From: Castanea sativa
Lineage: Eukaryota; Streptophyta; Magnoliopsida; Fagales; Fagaceae
Assembly: GCF_040712315.1 (NCBI RefSeq)
Contig: NC_134021.1
Location: 24,640,501 to 24,704,500, forward strand
DNA: 64,000 nucleotides
Direction of reading: 5' to 3'
Numbering within the stretch: the first letter of the stretch is position 1; each line of letters begins with the position of its first letter. The notes under the pieces were generated by a model. The model was given only the letters and a program-made list of their open reading frames with translations. It was not told the origin of the DNA and did not search any database. Made by a program: the position numbers and the translations under genes. Positions 31,944-42,848 of this stretch are shown piece after piece.

Positions 31944-32900
31944 CAGACTGCCTTTCGAAGGCTACAACAGATTATGACAAACCTTCCTACGGTACAAGCC
32001 CCAATTCGCAAAAGGCCGCTACTACTCTACTTGGCCATCTGCTCGTATGCCATAGATGTGTTAATCGCCCTAGAAAATGGAAGTGGTGTTGAGCAACCAG
32101 TCTACTACATAAGCCGCGCTCTAAAAGATGTGGAAACTCGCTATCCCAAAGCAGAAAAAGCGTGCTTAGCAATAGTATACGCATCACAAAGGTTATGCCA
32201 TTACTTCTTAGCCTATGAGATATAGCTGATGACAAAGTCCCACGCAATCAACGCTTTGGTGCGACAGTCAATCCTCCCGAAAGGATATTCCAATGGTTGT
32301 TACAATTGTCACAATATGATTTGAAGGCGGAAACGCCCAAGGCAGTGAAGAGTCGGGCTATAGCAGATTTATTAGCACAATTTCCAGGAGAAGAGGAATT
32401 CCCGCTGGAAGACAAAGTTCTAGGGGAGGTAGCCACAACAGAAGTAATTAAAGAGTAATGGGTAATGAAGTTTGATGGTTTTTTGACTACCCGCTCAGAA
32501 GGCACGGGAATAGTCCTCTATCATGAAGGGGAAGAAGTCGTGGTGCTCTCGTTCAAGTTGGAGTTTCCTTGTTCAAATAATATTGCAGAACACGAGGCCT
32601 ATCTCACCGGGTTAGCTACAGCCCTCGAAATGGGGGGTCAAGCATTTGAAGGTGATAGGTGACTCCAATCTAGTGGTCTGTCAGGCCAAAGGAAGTTTCT
32701 CTTTGAAGGAGCCCATTTTAGCTCCGTATAGGACAATGGCCCAAAATATGAACATTTGAGATAGAGCATGCTCAAACGAGCGAGAATCAGTACGCGGACG
32801 CGTTGAGATCACAAATAGTATTTGAAGGAAGTAACACCAGGGTTGAAGTTAGCAAGTGAAGGGAATCTATTGTTGAAATACTGAAGAAATATTCCAAGAA
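31944..32900 (+). pseudogene. Element B RNase H and second RNase H
   Basis: RNase H: ICSYAIDVLIALENGSG, QPVYYISRALKDVETRYP and EKACLAIVYASQRLCHYF (31974-32225). After stops, the archaeal-type domain starts near 32461 with MKFDGFLTTRSEGTGIVLY and continues with NNIAEHEAYLTGLATALEMG; here His replaces the usual Tyr in the E-A-E-Y motif. A one-base slip then leads to VIGDSNLVVCQAKG (from 32650). The D, E, D acidic residues are present. Position and order agree with the Tat clade. Confidence 0.8.
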
Positions 32901-34499
32901 GATAGGTGTGAGGAGGATTCCTATAAAGGAAGCTTTAATGAAAGAAAAAGATATGGCATTTTTGAAAACATTGGACTATACCCTGGTGAAAGGAGAATTA
33001 TACCGCAGGATGCTGAGAGGAATCCTTCAAGATGTGTGGGGCAAAAGGAGGCCCAAAGAAAATTAAAGGAAGTGCATGACAAAACCTGCGAGTTCTATGG
33101 AGAGATTAGCCTCTACCACATACTCTAGAGAGCGGGTTTTTATTGGCCAAGCATGGGCAAGGACGCGGACCTAGTCCAAACCCAATGCGAGGCCTGTCAG
33201 TTTGCGGTAGACAGAGAGGAAAGTTATGCTATCTTCACTAGCGAAGAATAGGAAAGTCCGTTTGTGCAATACCTAACGGAGGGTATCCTGCCACAAAAAC
33301 ATAGTGAAACATATAAGTTTAAAAGGTTGGCGGTACCCTACTTTTTGCATCAGGGAGTCCTTTTCAAGAAAGGATATGACAAAGACCCATTACGATGTTT
33401 GGGTCCTGAAGAAGTAAGAGAGATGGTAAAGGAGGTACATGCAGGGGAATGTGAGGAGCACCAAGGGAAGAAAAGTTGTACAAGTGTCTACTGCATATGG
33501 GTTATTATTGGCCCACTATGAAAAGAGACAACAGAATTTGTGAAGAAATGCCACAGCTACCAAGTACAAGCCAACTTGATTCACACTCACCCATAGAATT
33601 TGCATAGTATGGTCACCCCGTGGCCCTTCCACACTTGGGGGCTTGATTTAATAGGACTAATTAATCCACCATCACGTGGATACATATGGATCCTTGTGGT
33701 TACGGAATACTTTACCAAGTAGGTGGAAGTTGTACCACTTCGTAAGGCCACAAGAGGAGCCGAGGAAAATTTTATCAAAGAAAACATAATTACCAGGTTT
33801 TAAGTGCCTCACAAAATCATCAGCGACAATGGCACACCATTTGTCAACAGTGAGGTAAAACAGATGCTAGAGTTCTATCAAATCAAACACCACAGGTCAT
33901 CACCTTACTATCCCCAAGGGAACGGGCAAGCAGAGGCAACTAACAAGACTCCCATTAAGATCATTAGCAGGATGAATCAAGAATATACTAGGGGATGGGT
34001 AATGCATCTGCCAGACGCTCTTTGGGCCTACCGAAGTTCACCCAAGTCTGCCACAAGATTTTCACCCTTCTCTTTAGTCTACGGAACGGTGGTGATAAGC
34101 CCAGCTAAAGTGATGACACCCTCCTTAAGGGTCATGCAAGCGCGAAAGAAAGAGAGGGAGAAGGAAGTCTTCATGGTAGAAAGATGTGAAGACCTGGAGG
34201 GATTAGACGAGAAAAGGAAAGATGCCCAAGAGCGTAGCTGCAGATATAGATGAAGAATGACTGAAACTTATGGCAAGATGACTAGGAAAAGGGTGTTTGC
34301 AAAAGGGCAACTTGTATTGAAAGTAGCAGACAACGTCAGACGAGATATGGCAGGACCATTTAAACTCTCACCAAAATAGAAAGGACCCTCTGTGATAAGG
34401 GAAGCACACTCAAGTGGGTACTACCGTTTGACCTAGATGGATGGAAAAGATCTAATGGACCTCATTAATGGCAAATGGTTAAAGCAATATTATGCCTAA
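32901..34499 (+). pseudogene. Element B integrase
   Basis: An H2C2-like region is present twice in decayed form: near 33060-33220 (LHHILxRAGFYWPSM, CEACQF) and 33264-33560 (YFLHQGVLFKKGYDKDPLRC, VHAGECEEHQG, KKCHSYQ). The catalytic core has WGLDLIGLI with the first Asp, ISDNGTPFV with the second, and NGQAEATNKT with the Glu. DALWAYRSSPKSATRFSPFS follows. The tail ends with LINGKWLKQYYA and TAA at 34497-34499. Stops and a Trp-to-stop change (FTK*VEV) are visible. It would catalyse insertion of the cDNA. Confidence 0.85.
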
Positions 34500-34826
34500 G
34501 AGACATTGTGTAGTTGTTCCTTTCTTGTTTAGTTCTTCTTCTTTTTTCTCCAAGTGATGATGTCACAAGAAAATATTGTAGCATATTTCTCTTTAGGAAA
34601 GTAATTAAAGAACTATGAAGTATTAGCAAAGGAAAGCATATTGTATCATAGTTATAGTAATACTCGTAGTAAAAGTAGTAACAGATGTAGCACCATAAAT
34701 TACAAGCCCAAAATATATAAGTCATGTCAGACTTATCAAATAACTGCTAGAGAAAATAAAAAGTATACTAGATAGGGCCAAAGAGGGAAGGAAATAACAA
34801 AAAAAAAACTACACAATGTAATTTCA
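34500..34826. other. Spacer between integrase and antisense ORF in element B
   Basis: AT-rich, no tandem array, unlike the same place in elements A and C. It may hold polyadenylation signals for the two convergent transcripts. Confidence 0.4.
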
Positions 34827-37800
34827 TCAAAGGCCAGAAATAAGGGGCTGATCTCCAAAGCGGCTAGAGCCAGCAACACCAGAAAGGAGGCGCTCACAAC
34901 GTGCCTCTAGGTCTGCCACCTCCTTCTTCAAAGCCTCAATGCGAGCATCTATAGCATCTACAACAGGCTGAACCTTCTTCATGAAAAAGGCTCGAGCAAT
35001 CTTTTGCAGGTGGTCCAGCATGAACTCCACAGCAAAGCCAACTCTAGTCAACTCTTGAATTGCGGCCCTCCACTGCAAAATCCTCTCGACAAACACGGTA
35101 TCGATAAAGTTATACTCGATATCGTTCATCACGCTCCCCAATAACTTAAGGAAATGCACTCTCTAGGAACCCAGAAGCCATAGAAATCAACATAAGGAGC
35201 TCCAGCACCCCAGAAGTCCGCAAGATCAAGATCGTTGACCTCAGGTTGGTCAAACCAAGTGAAGAAAGCAGTAGCCTTACTAGCTGGATCATGAATTGTG
35301 GTTGAACTGCTACCTACCTCAAATCGAGAGGGTGGAACCACCTCAATAGGAATCAGACTGGGAGAGAAACATGAAGTATGGCATGAGGGATGGATAAAAC
35401 GAAGGAAAGGAATTCATAACGAAAAATAGAGAAGAGATTAGAGAAAGAAAAAGTACTAAGACCCGTAGAAATGGGGGTTGCAGGTGCGGCAGAAGTGAGG
35501 GATGTAGGCATCACAGTGTCTGCTGTAGTCTCGGGCTCCTTAGGAATATCTAAGGCTAAGGGAAAGAACATACAAAATAATAAAAAAGTTACATTGGGAA
35601 GTTAAAAAAAAAAAAAAAAAAAGGAAGAAAGAGAGAAGATCCAACAAGGGCAACAGACACATACCCATAGCCTTGGTCTCATGGTCGCTATCATCGTCCT
35701 CATCAGAATTAGAAACCCTCTTCTTCGTGACAAGCTCGTCCTCAGAATCCTCAAGAACCTCCTTAGATCACTCATCAGAAGAAAAATCTGCATTAGGCCC
35801 CGTGACCACCAAGGAAGAGCCATCCTTCACGGCTTGAGAGAGAGCAACAAAGGGATCACTGGCAGAGATGACAGGAGGAGTATTAGGAGAAGCACTCTCG
35901 GTCTGAGATGCACCCGCAAGAGTAACTCCTTTCTGAAGAGTAGGGATCTTGGACTCACCAACTCTCTCATCCTGGGCACTCTCCTCACCAAGACCAGGCT
36001 CATGTGAAGGAATAGGGGCCTCAGTAGAAACTCCCTACGCAACAGCAGAATAAAGGCCTTGGCCTCAGCCACTACGTCCGCCCCCATTGAAGAAACCCTC
36101 CATGGATGTGCCCATAGCGGCAAAAATCTACTTGGTCGTAGGATGATATACAGAAAGGGGCTAAAGATTAGCCTGAAGAAAAAAAAAAAAAAAAAGCATG
36201 TGACAATGGGAATGCATACAGGAAGGGATATACCTCCAACTCGGGCTCGTCAAGCAAAATAGGATAGGTGGCAAAAGTATCCTCCTTGTGCTTAAACTAT
36301 CAAAAAAAAAAAAAAAAAAAAGGGAGATAAGTGAGCATGCATATGCAATTATACCGCAAGCATGATCCTATAAATAAGAAAAAATGAAGAAGAAGCAAGG
36401 TTAGAGATAACATACTCTCCTCTCAGTGGTGGCAGACGGAGGTGGTGGGGATGTCTTCCTCTTACTGCCTCGGGTCCTGCTAGAAGGAGGGGCATCCGTG
36501 GAGCAATGGGCTTGGGCTTGGGCTTGGGCTTGGGCTTGCTTGCAATAGGACACCTGCTAGAATGAGTACAAGCAGAAAGGGGAGGAGAACTCTTAAGGAC
36601 TATACTGCCTATGGAAGGAAAACCACCCTCATAGGGAACAATATTAGAATAAGTCTCAAAAGAGTCATTACCTCTCTTGGTAGACTTAGGCTTGGCGGAC
36701 CGAGACACCGAACCCTTCTTCGCAGGTGTAGGAATGTTCACCACCTTCACTTTCTTCTCCCAACCTGTAGGGTACTCACTAGCATACAAGTACCACCCCT
36801 TTTCCTTTGCTTGCCACTCAAATATAGCAAACCAACTCTGCTTCCTAGCGTAAGTTACCACAGACTTGATGGGAAGTAATAACTGAAGGTTGGCAGAAAT
36901 GGTAGCGTGAAGACCATTAGGAGGAATGAGAGAAAACCCACGGCTGCCCAACAACTCTTGCTCAAACGAAGTCATCACGACCTGCCAATACCCATGCATG
37001 GTTGCGGTACAAAGACCCTCCCTCTGTGAACCTGGTATAGTGACTGCTGTAAAGCGCATGCTTTAAAACTCAAAGGTACTAGGCCGCAGGAATGGCTGGA
37101 TAAAAGTGGCAGACTTTAGGATGGTAGAGAAATCGTCAAGAATGTCTTGATCAAGCCCAAACTGTCTCCTCACTCTGTTAGCAGAATAATGCACAAACTG
37201 GACCCCCTTATCAGCAAGTTAAGGCAGCCACCCAGCATATGTGGCCACCAAATACATAATCCCCCTCTCATCAAAAACAGGCAACGGGGTGGTGGTCCCA
37301 GCCGTATCAGTAAAGTGACCCATAACAGAATTAGCACGTGTAACCAATACCCAGATTCATGTATAATCTCCAACAAAAACCAACTCTTTTATCAAAGAAC
37401 TCCACGGTAGGATGCCCAAACAGCTTCAACCCAACCCAGTGGTAAGCCAACGGAAAATCATATACAAAACGATCACAAAAGTCAGTAATAGCCTTTGGAC
37501 ATGAACGATACTTCTCTTTGGCAAAATGAACAGACTTGCACTTAGCCAAGTGCCTAGCACATCGTTCCCATAACAGATGCTGCAAGATAGTACTATGGGC
37601 AAAAGTAGTAACTATATGGCAAGAACCCGCTTGCTTCTCATCACTCTGAAAAATATACTGCACATACAAGTGACCCAGAAACATAGGGGCTAATGGTAGA
37701 CTCACCCCAGCAGAAATTTTTATGGCTAAGCAGAAATAAAGAGGTTTTACAACATAATGAGGGTGAGAGCCAAAGACGAACTTACAGAGCCAGGAAGCAA

Positions 37801-38569
37801 CAAAGGCCGCACAGTAAACTACATCGGAAGCCTTGGAGAAAGCCCCAACCCAATGCGACAACTTTGTGTTGCCGCCCATCCCTTTCTTCAATTCGGCCAC
37901 CACAGCCTTCACCTTGAGAGAGAATTCCATGTCGCTTGGGTCCACATCGCCGAGAATGGGCAACAACAGTTAATTTGCCACATCCTCCAAAGTCACGGTG
38001 ATCTTGCCGCAGGAAAGAAAGAAGGTATGGGTAGTGGTGCACCATCGACGAACCAAATGGCGGAGATTGAACAAGTCCCTATAGTTGGACAAGCAATGCG
38101 ACGAGACAATAGCCTTCAATATACCGGCTTTTTGCAACTCTGCCATGAAACCCATATCAGACAACTCCTTATCTACCAATTCCTTCCAACCCAAAGAAGT
38201 ACCCGACCCGAATTCGAAGAGAATGGGCACAAGGAGCGAGTTTTCTTGGCATACATCAAGATCGGGGATCAAAGAAGCCAAAGGGGCCCAAGACACCTTC
38301 GTGTCACGGTGGCGAATGGAGAGCCACAAGCAACCCGGTGGTGGAGGCAAATAATCACCAAGCATCACCGGGAAGTGCATATGGGCATCATACCATGGAT
38401 CAATGAGAGGGGCACACTCGCTATCCGAATCGCGACCCACTTCCTCCTCATCAGAGCGTCCTAATTCGAAGAAGGGAGCGTCCTCGCCTACGATTTTGGT
38501 GGCCGGATCATCAGCAGCAATTTCTTTCCCTTTCCGGCGGGAAGAAGCCTCGCCTTTCGCCGGTGTCAT
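34827..38569 (-). pseudogene. Antisense ORF of element B: plant mobile domain (PMD) protein
   Basis: It starts at ATG 38569 (MTPAKGEASSRRKGKEIAAD, a basic N-terminus). The PMD follows with LVDKELSDMGFMAEL, LVRRWCTTTHTFFLSCGKIT, and VTLEDVAN; a CAA-to-TAA change at 37970-37972 interrupts it. It continues with LLLPILGDVDP, WVGAFSKASDVVYCAAFVAS and LPLAPMFLGHLYVQ. After a frame break near 37335 come YSANRVRRQFGLDQDI and GYWQVVM (to 36900), hallmarks of the PMD C-terminal half. A Lys/Pro dipeptide repeat lies at 36511-36540. The C-terminal part (35341-34827) has YGFWVPR, ILQWRAAIQEL and a coiled coil (AIDARIEALKKEVADLEARC). PMD proteins include MAIN and MAIL1, which act in gene and transposon silencing. 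The A-runs at 35605, 36180 and 36301 may lie in introns. Role in the element unknown. Confidence 0.8.
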
Positions 38570-38969
38570 GATAAGATGTTTGGTTGAAGTAGATGGGCGA
38601 GAGGGTTTAAGAAAGAGACACGGTGAAGAAAAGAGGGAATGAAAAGGCGTTCTGTGCAAATAATGGAAAGGGAATGAGTTTAAGTACTAATGACAATAAA
38701 GATGATGTGAAAAGATGCAATAGGTCAGCCGCCAAAAGAAGCATCGTATTAATGAAGTAGAAGCTGTGTTTTACAATAATTGCTAAACTGGGAAATCCGA
38801 AAAGACAACACTGTTCACAATAAGAAAGAAAATATAGTGGGGTCTACTGTTCGAAAAAACCTGTGAACACACAAAAAAAAAAAAAAAAAAAAAGGAGAAG
38901 AAGATGAAGAAAAGGATTTTTTTTCACATATGAACTGCAAGAGCAATTCATATGCTCAGGGGGCCTAAA
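38570..38969. other. Region between antisense ORF and 3' LTR of element B
   Basis: It should hold the promoter of the antisense ORF; I see no clear TATA box on the minus strand. A long A run (38871-38894) and the short purine stretch CAGGGGG before the LTR (38957-38963), probably a remnant of the polypurine tract, are the visible features. Confidence 0.4.
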
Positions 38970-40527
38970 TGTTGATGCCCACTTTGGCAAAAAGGCCCAA
39001 TAGCAAGAAGAAGCCTAACAATATAAAAAGGGTAAAGAAAGAAGAGTTAGCAAGGTAAGAAAAACCATTAAACCCGAATGGCAAGAACAATGGTATACTA
39101 ACCTATAAAGTAGTAAAAATGCCACAAGGAAAGCAAACGAGCCTAAAGGAGCCTAGTGAAGGAAGTAATAAGCCTATGGGAATCATAAGAAATGAAAAGC
39201 AAACAAAATTGGATCGAGGAAGCCCAAAGAAAGGAATTAGTAAATGGTATGGTAATTGAGCTGGAGAAACTCGAAAGATTTAGCAAAAGCCTATGAGAAT
39301 GGAGGAATGGAATGAGTCAAGGATGCTCAAAGGAATGGAATGAGCCAAGGATGCCTAAAGGGATTAAATAGGCCAAGGAAACCCAAGATAGTATAAGAAT
39401 AAGCCTAGTAGAAGTACTAGGCAATGTGAACTGAGTAAATGAAAAGTATATGACAGGTCCAAAGGATGCCCAACAGATACAAGTTAAATGATAACATGAC
39501 AGAAGCAATGGAGCGGCATGGTAGAAGTGTCAGTTGACCCACAAAGAAGGCAGGGACCGGATTGAAGAAGGAAGGACCCATACCCGAGCAAAGCCCAGCC
39601 TAGGGAAGAAACGAGATGCATGTCTTCCTCCACGCCACAAAGGGTTAAAAAATAAGCAGCAAGATGCGCAGAAGGATCAGATCAATCCATAGGCCACGAC
39701 AAACGCATGAACTGTAGACAAGCCCTAGACTCACATGGAAGTATAGTACGCACAAGGCTTAAGCACCACCCACTTGTACCCAACCACTACAGGCGCGGTG
39801 GACCATAGGTCAGAGGTAAGAGAGCGTCATAGGTGCATGCTGTAGGAATTAGTAAGAAAGAACACTCAATCCTTATTCGGATGGGAACGCCACGGAAGGC
39901 AAGAAAATAGAACAAAAGCTTCTTTTGTCTAGGAATGGAATGTGGTGCAGCTAGCACAGGGTAGTGGTACTGGCTGAGCGGCCGACAAACCAGTGGGTGG
40001 CCCGAGAAGGACACTCACACCAGGCCGAAAGTAGTTAAGGAGTAAAACTCATCACGGCAAGCAGTATAAAATGGCCTTAATTGTGCACGAAAAAAAGAGG
40101 GGAGGGGAGAACAAGGACAGAAGGGCAAGAAGTAAGAAGAAACAAGTGAAAAACAACGAAGAAAAAAAAAAAAAAAAGTGAGAAAATAAGAGTGCGATAA
40201 GGCATGCACCAATAGGCTATTATCTTCTCTCCCTCTCAATAGTCTACTCTCTAGCAAGATTAGAAGATTAAGCTATTTAGGCCCATTCTTTCAAAGTAAG
40301 CAATTTCTATGGCACAATTTCCCTGTAAGATTGCTCACATTAAAGATTGGTTCCCTTCTTCGGCCTAGTCTACCGAGGAACTAAGTGCAACAAACTAACC
40401 CCCCTTTCCCTTCTTTTATCGTGATTGATTAAGCATTAATCTTACTTCCGCTATATTCACATAGTCATGTTTTCTTGTTGGGAAATGATTTAAGTACCAT
40501 CTTCTGTTGGCAGTAAACATGTCTTCA
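38970..40527 (+). repeat. 3' LTR of element B
   Basis: It begins TGTTGATGCCCACTTTGGC after AGGGGGCCTAAA. It matches the 5' LTR to TAAACATGTCTTCA at 40527, then stops matching, so the last 225 bases of the LTR are missing. It also lacks about 120 bases present at 27320-27440. Confidence 0.85.
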
Positions 40528-41011
40528 ATGGAATAGAGAAAGATAGTCTATTGGAGTTTATTTGAAAAATGCAAGTAATTTAAAAATTAAAAAAATTAAA
40601 AAAGACTTTTTTCCTCCAAATCTGAGTGAATAAAGAAAAAGAACAAGAAAAAAGATGCTCAAGTGCAAAACACAACAATTAGTAAGAGTCTCTATACTTT
40701 TGTCTAAACCAACCACTAAAATATTTCAGGTCAGAACAAACTAGTAGCTACCCCTTGAGGTTTCTATTGGCATTTGCAATTGGAAAAAAGTTTAGCTCCA
40801 AACCGGTTTGAAACTATTTCCCTCTAACCTATTACGTGGCAATTGAAAAGACCATCTATGTGTAATTTTAGTTACGTGACTTTTTTAATGAACCATGTGA
40901 CTTGTTTAAATAGTACACAAAGATAGCCTTACAAATTGTCATAATGGATTGGGAAAGATAGCTTTAATCTGGTTTGGAGTAAAACTTGTCCTGGACAATC
41001 AATTTATAAAT

Positions 41012-41275
41012 GCACTATTGATCACTCACTAACTATGCAACAGAAAATCTATTATAACCATGACTGGGGCCTTTGCCACCACCCACCTTGAGGGGCCAGA
41101 CTTGGCATTTCTAGCATCTGCATAGCAGAACTTGTTGGCATTTGAAAATCATTTTTTCAGTGCACTATATGCCACTCACTAACTATGCAACAGAAAATCT
41201 AACAAAACCATGACTGGGGCCTTTGCCAGTTGCCACCACCCATCCCACCTTGAGGGACCAGCACTAAGTGATGAC
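41012..41275. repeat. Local duplication of about 110 bp
   Basis: CACTCACTAACTATGCAACA plus ACCATGACTGGGGCCTTTGC and CCACCTTGAGGG occur at 41025-41095 and again at 41172-41262, spaced by about 150 bp, with small indels. Confidence 0.85.
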
Positions 41276-42599
41276 CTTTTTCTACTGAAGGGCCGTGGGG
41301 GCCCTATAGCATCTGCAGCTCTCAATAACAACATTGCATCCTAGTATAAATCCAGGACCAGGAACTCTGCAGTACCATAGCCTTCGTCAGATGTAAAAAG
41401 CAGCATTCTATAAATCAAAAAGTAGAGGAAGAGAGTTGCTCTTTTAACAGAAACTAAGGATTAAAACTTGATCAAAAACACATCCTTTAGAGAGCAAATT
41501 ATAGCCAGGAAAGCAAAGAAAAAAAATCACTTAAATATAAAGAGAAATAAATATTACATGTTTCGCAAGTTTTTCCCAACCAATCATAAACAGCATTTCT
41601 CATGCCTATTTTGTGCTGTCAAGCACAACATAGAAATGAAAGAACAGGATAGACCACCTGGCAGTGCAATCACCTTGAAGATAGGTTTGCCCTTCCTGTC
41701 ATAGTTTTCTGTCTAAAAAGTAAAACCAAAACTGTCTCAGCTGCCTGCCAACCAAAAATTGTCACATCAATCATCCTTGTTAAGACCCATCTCCACATAG
41801 AAATGAAAGAATAGGATATGAAATGGTCAACTCCTCACCGCTAGATTCTAAATTTTCACTTAATCTTAACGAATCTCTGAATGGGGCCATCACTAATATC
41901 GCTTGATACACATTTTGTGCTTTCCTGTAGCTCCATCAAAGTTGGACCTAAATAAAATTCTCTGAGTTTCTGGAATACAAAAAGAAAAGCCATCTTGAGT
42001 GAAATTGTTTCCCCTAAAATGAATGCATAGTACCAATCTTATGTTCAACATATGCAATGGTTGCAAGTTTGAACCACCATAGTCCATAAAATAAAATAAA
42101 TATATGGAAGAAAGAATCTTAATCTAGCTTTCCCATATATTGATGAGTGTGTTCGGATGAGCTTATTTTTATTGGACTCTCCTATTTAAAAATGTGTAAA
42201 ATATAGTTTTACCTAAAATAAGCGAGTCTTTAAAACACTGTACATAAGTTGATGATGAAAATAAACTGGGATTTAAGCTAAAACAAACAGACCTAACTGC
42301 AATATGACACACCAATACATTGAAAATATCATGTTTGAACAACCAAGAGACTAAATTTTCCTCAGAAATTTCCAATTTATGCATTTTGCCCATTTGGAAT
42401 TAGGTACTTGAAGCCTAGTACTGGCACTGTACAAAAAACTCCCTTCCCAACAGAATAAATGCAAGCATTTTGCAATTTTGGAGTTAGGTATCTGAAGCCT
42501 CGTATTAACACAGTCCAAAAAATTTCCCATACCAATGAGTTCTAGCTCAACTGACAATTCCTCCCTTTATAAGAGCTAGGTGGAGGGTCATCGTGAGTT

Positions 42600-42663
42600 C
42601 AAAACTTATAGGGGGTGTGTGTGTGTGACTTGCTAAAAGAGGGAGAGGGGGGGGGGGGGGGGG
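42600..42663. repeat. (GT)n and G homopolymer
   Basis: GGGTGTGTGTGTGTG near 42612 and a G run of about 20 near 42644. The text just before (GAGTTCTAGCTCAACTGAC to GAGTTCAAAACTT) looks like a decayed tRNA-derived SINE, but I could not find its borders. Confidence 0.5.
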
Positions 42664-42848
42664 TAACCATTTACAAAGAAACATGAAATTTATGCAAAGA
42701 AATGGAAAATCTTGAGTGTGCCACCAACAAATAGCACATCTTAACTGTATTCACAGCCAAAAATAAGAATACAAGTTCTTGATCATTTGCGGCAAAATCC
42801 TATGTAATGAAAAAAAAATCACCTTGGATGCAATGATGAATATCTAGA

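Larger units (their letters stand above)
26505..40527 (+). mobile_element. Ty3/gypsy Tat-type element B with antisense PMD gene (14 kb)
   Basis: Two homologous LTRs (26505-28435 and 38970-40527) enclose a primer site, gag, protease, RT, RNase H, a second RNase H and integrase on the plus strand. A minus-strand ORF with a plant mobile domain lies between integrase and the 3' LTR. LTR pairs, for example CAATATAAAAAGGG and GGCATGCACCAATAG, match in order but differ by substitutions and a roughly 120-bp indel (27320-27440), so the insertion is old. Stops occur in every pol domain. Confidence 0.9.
40528..42848. other. Region downstream of the POP4-like gene
   Basis: No coding region could be recognised. 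A local duplication (41012-41275) and short hydrophobic or Lys-rich frames without domains are all that is visible. It includes the 3' flank of the POP4-like gene on its right side, and a G run at 42644-42663. Confidence 0.4.

Noticed and set aside
37757..38464. 235-codon plus-strand frame
   Set aside because: It is the shadow of the PMD ORF on the minus strand, which has recognisable motifs and better composition.
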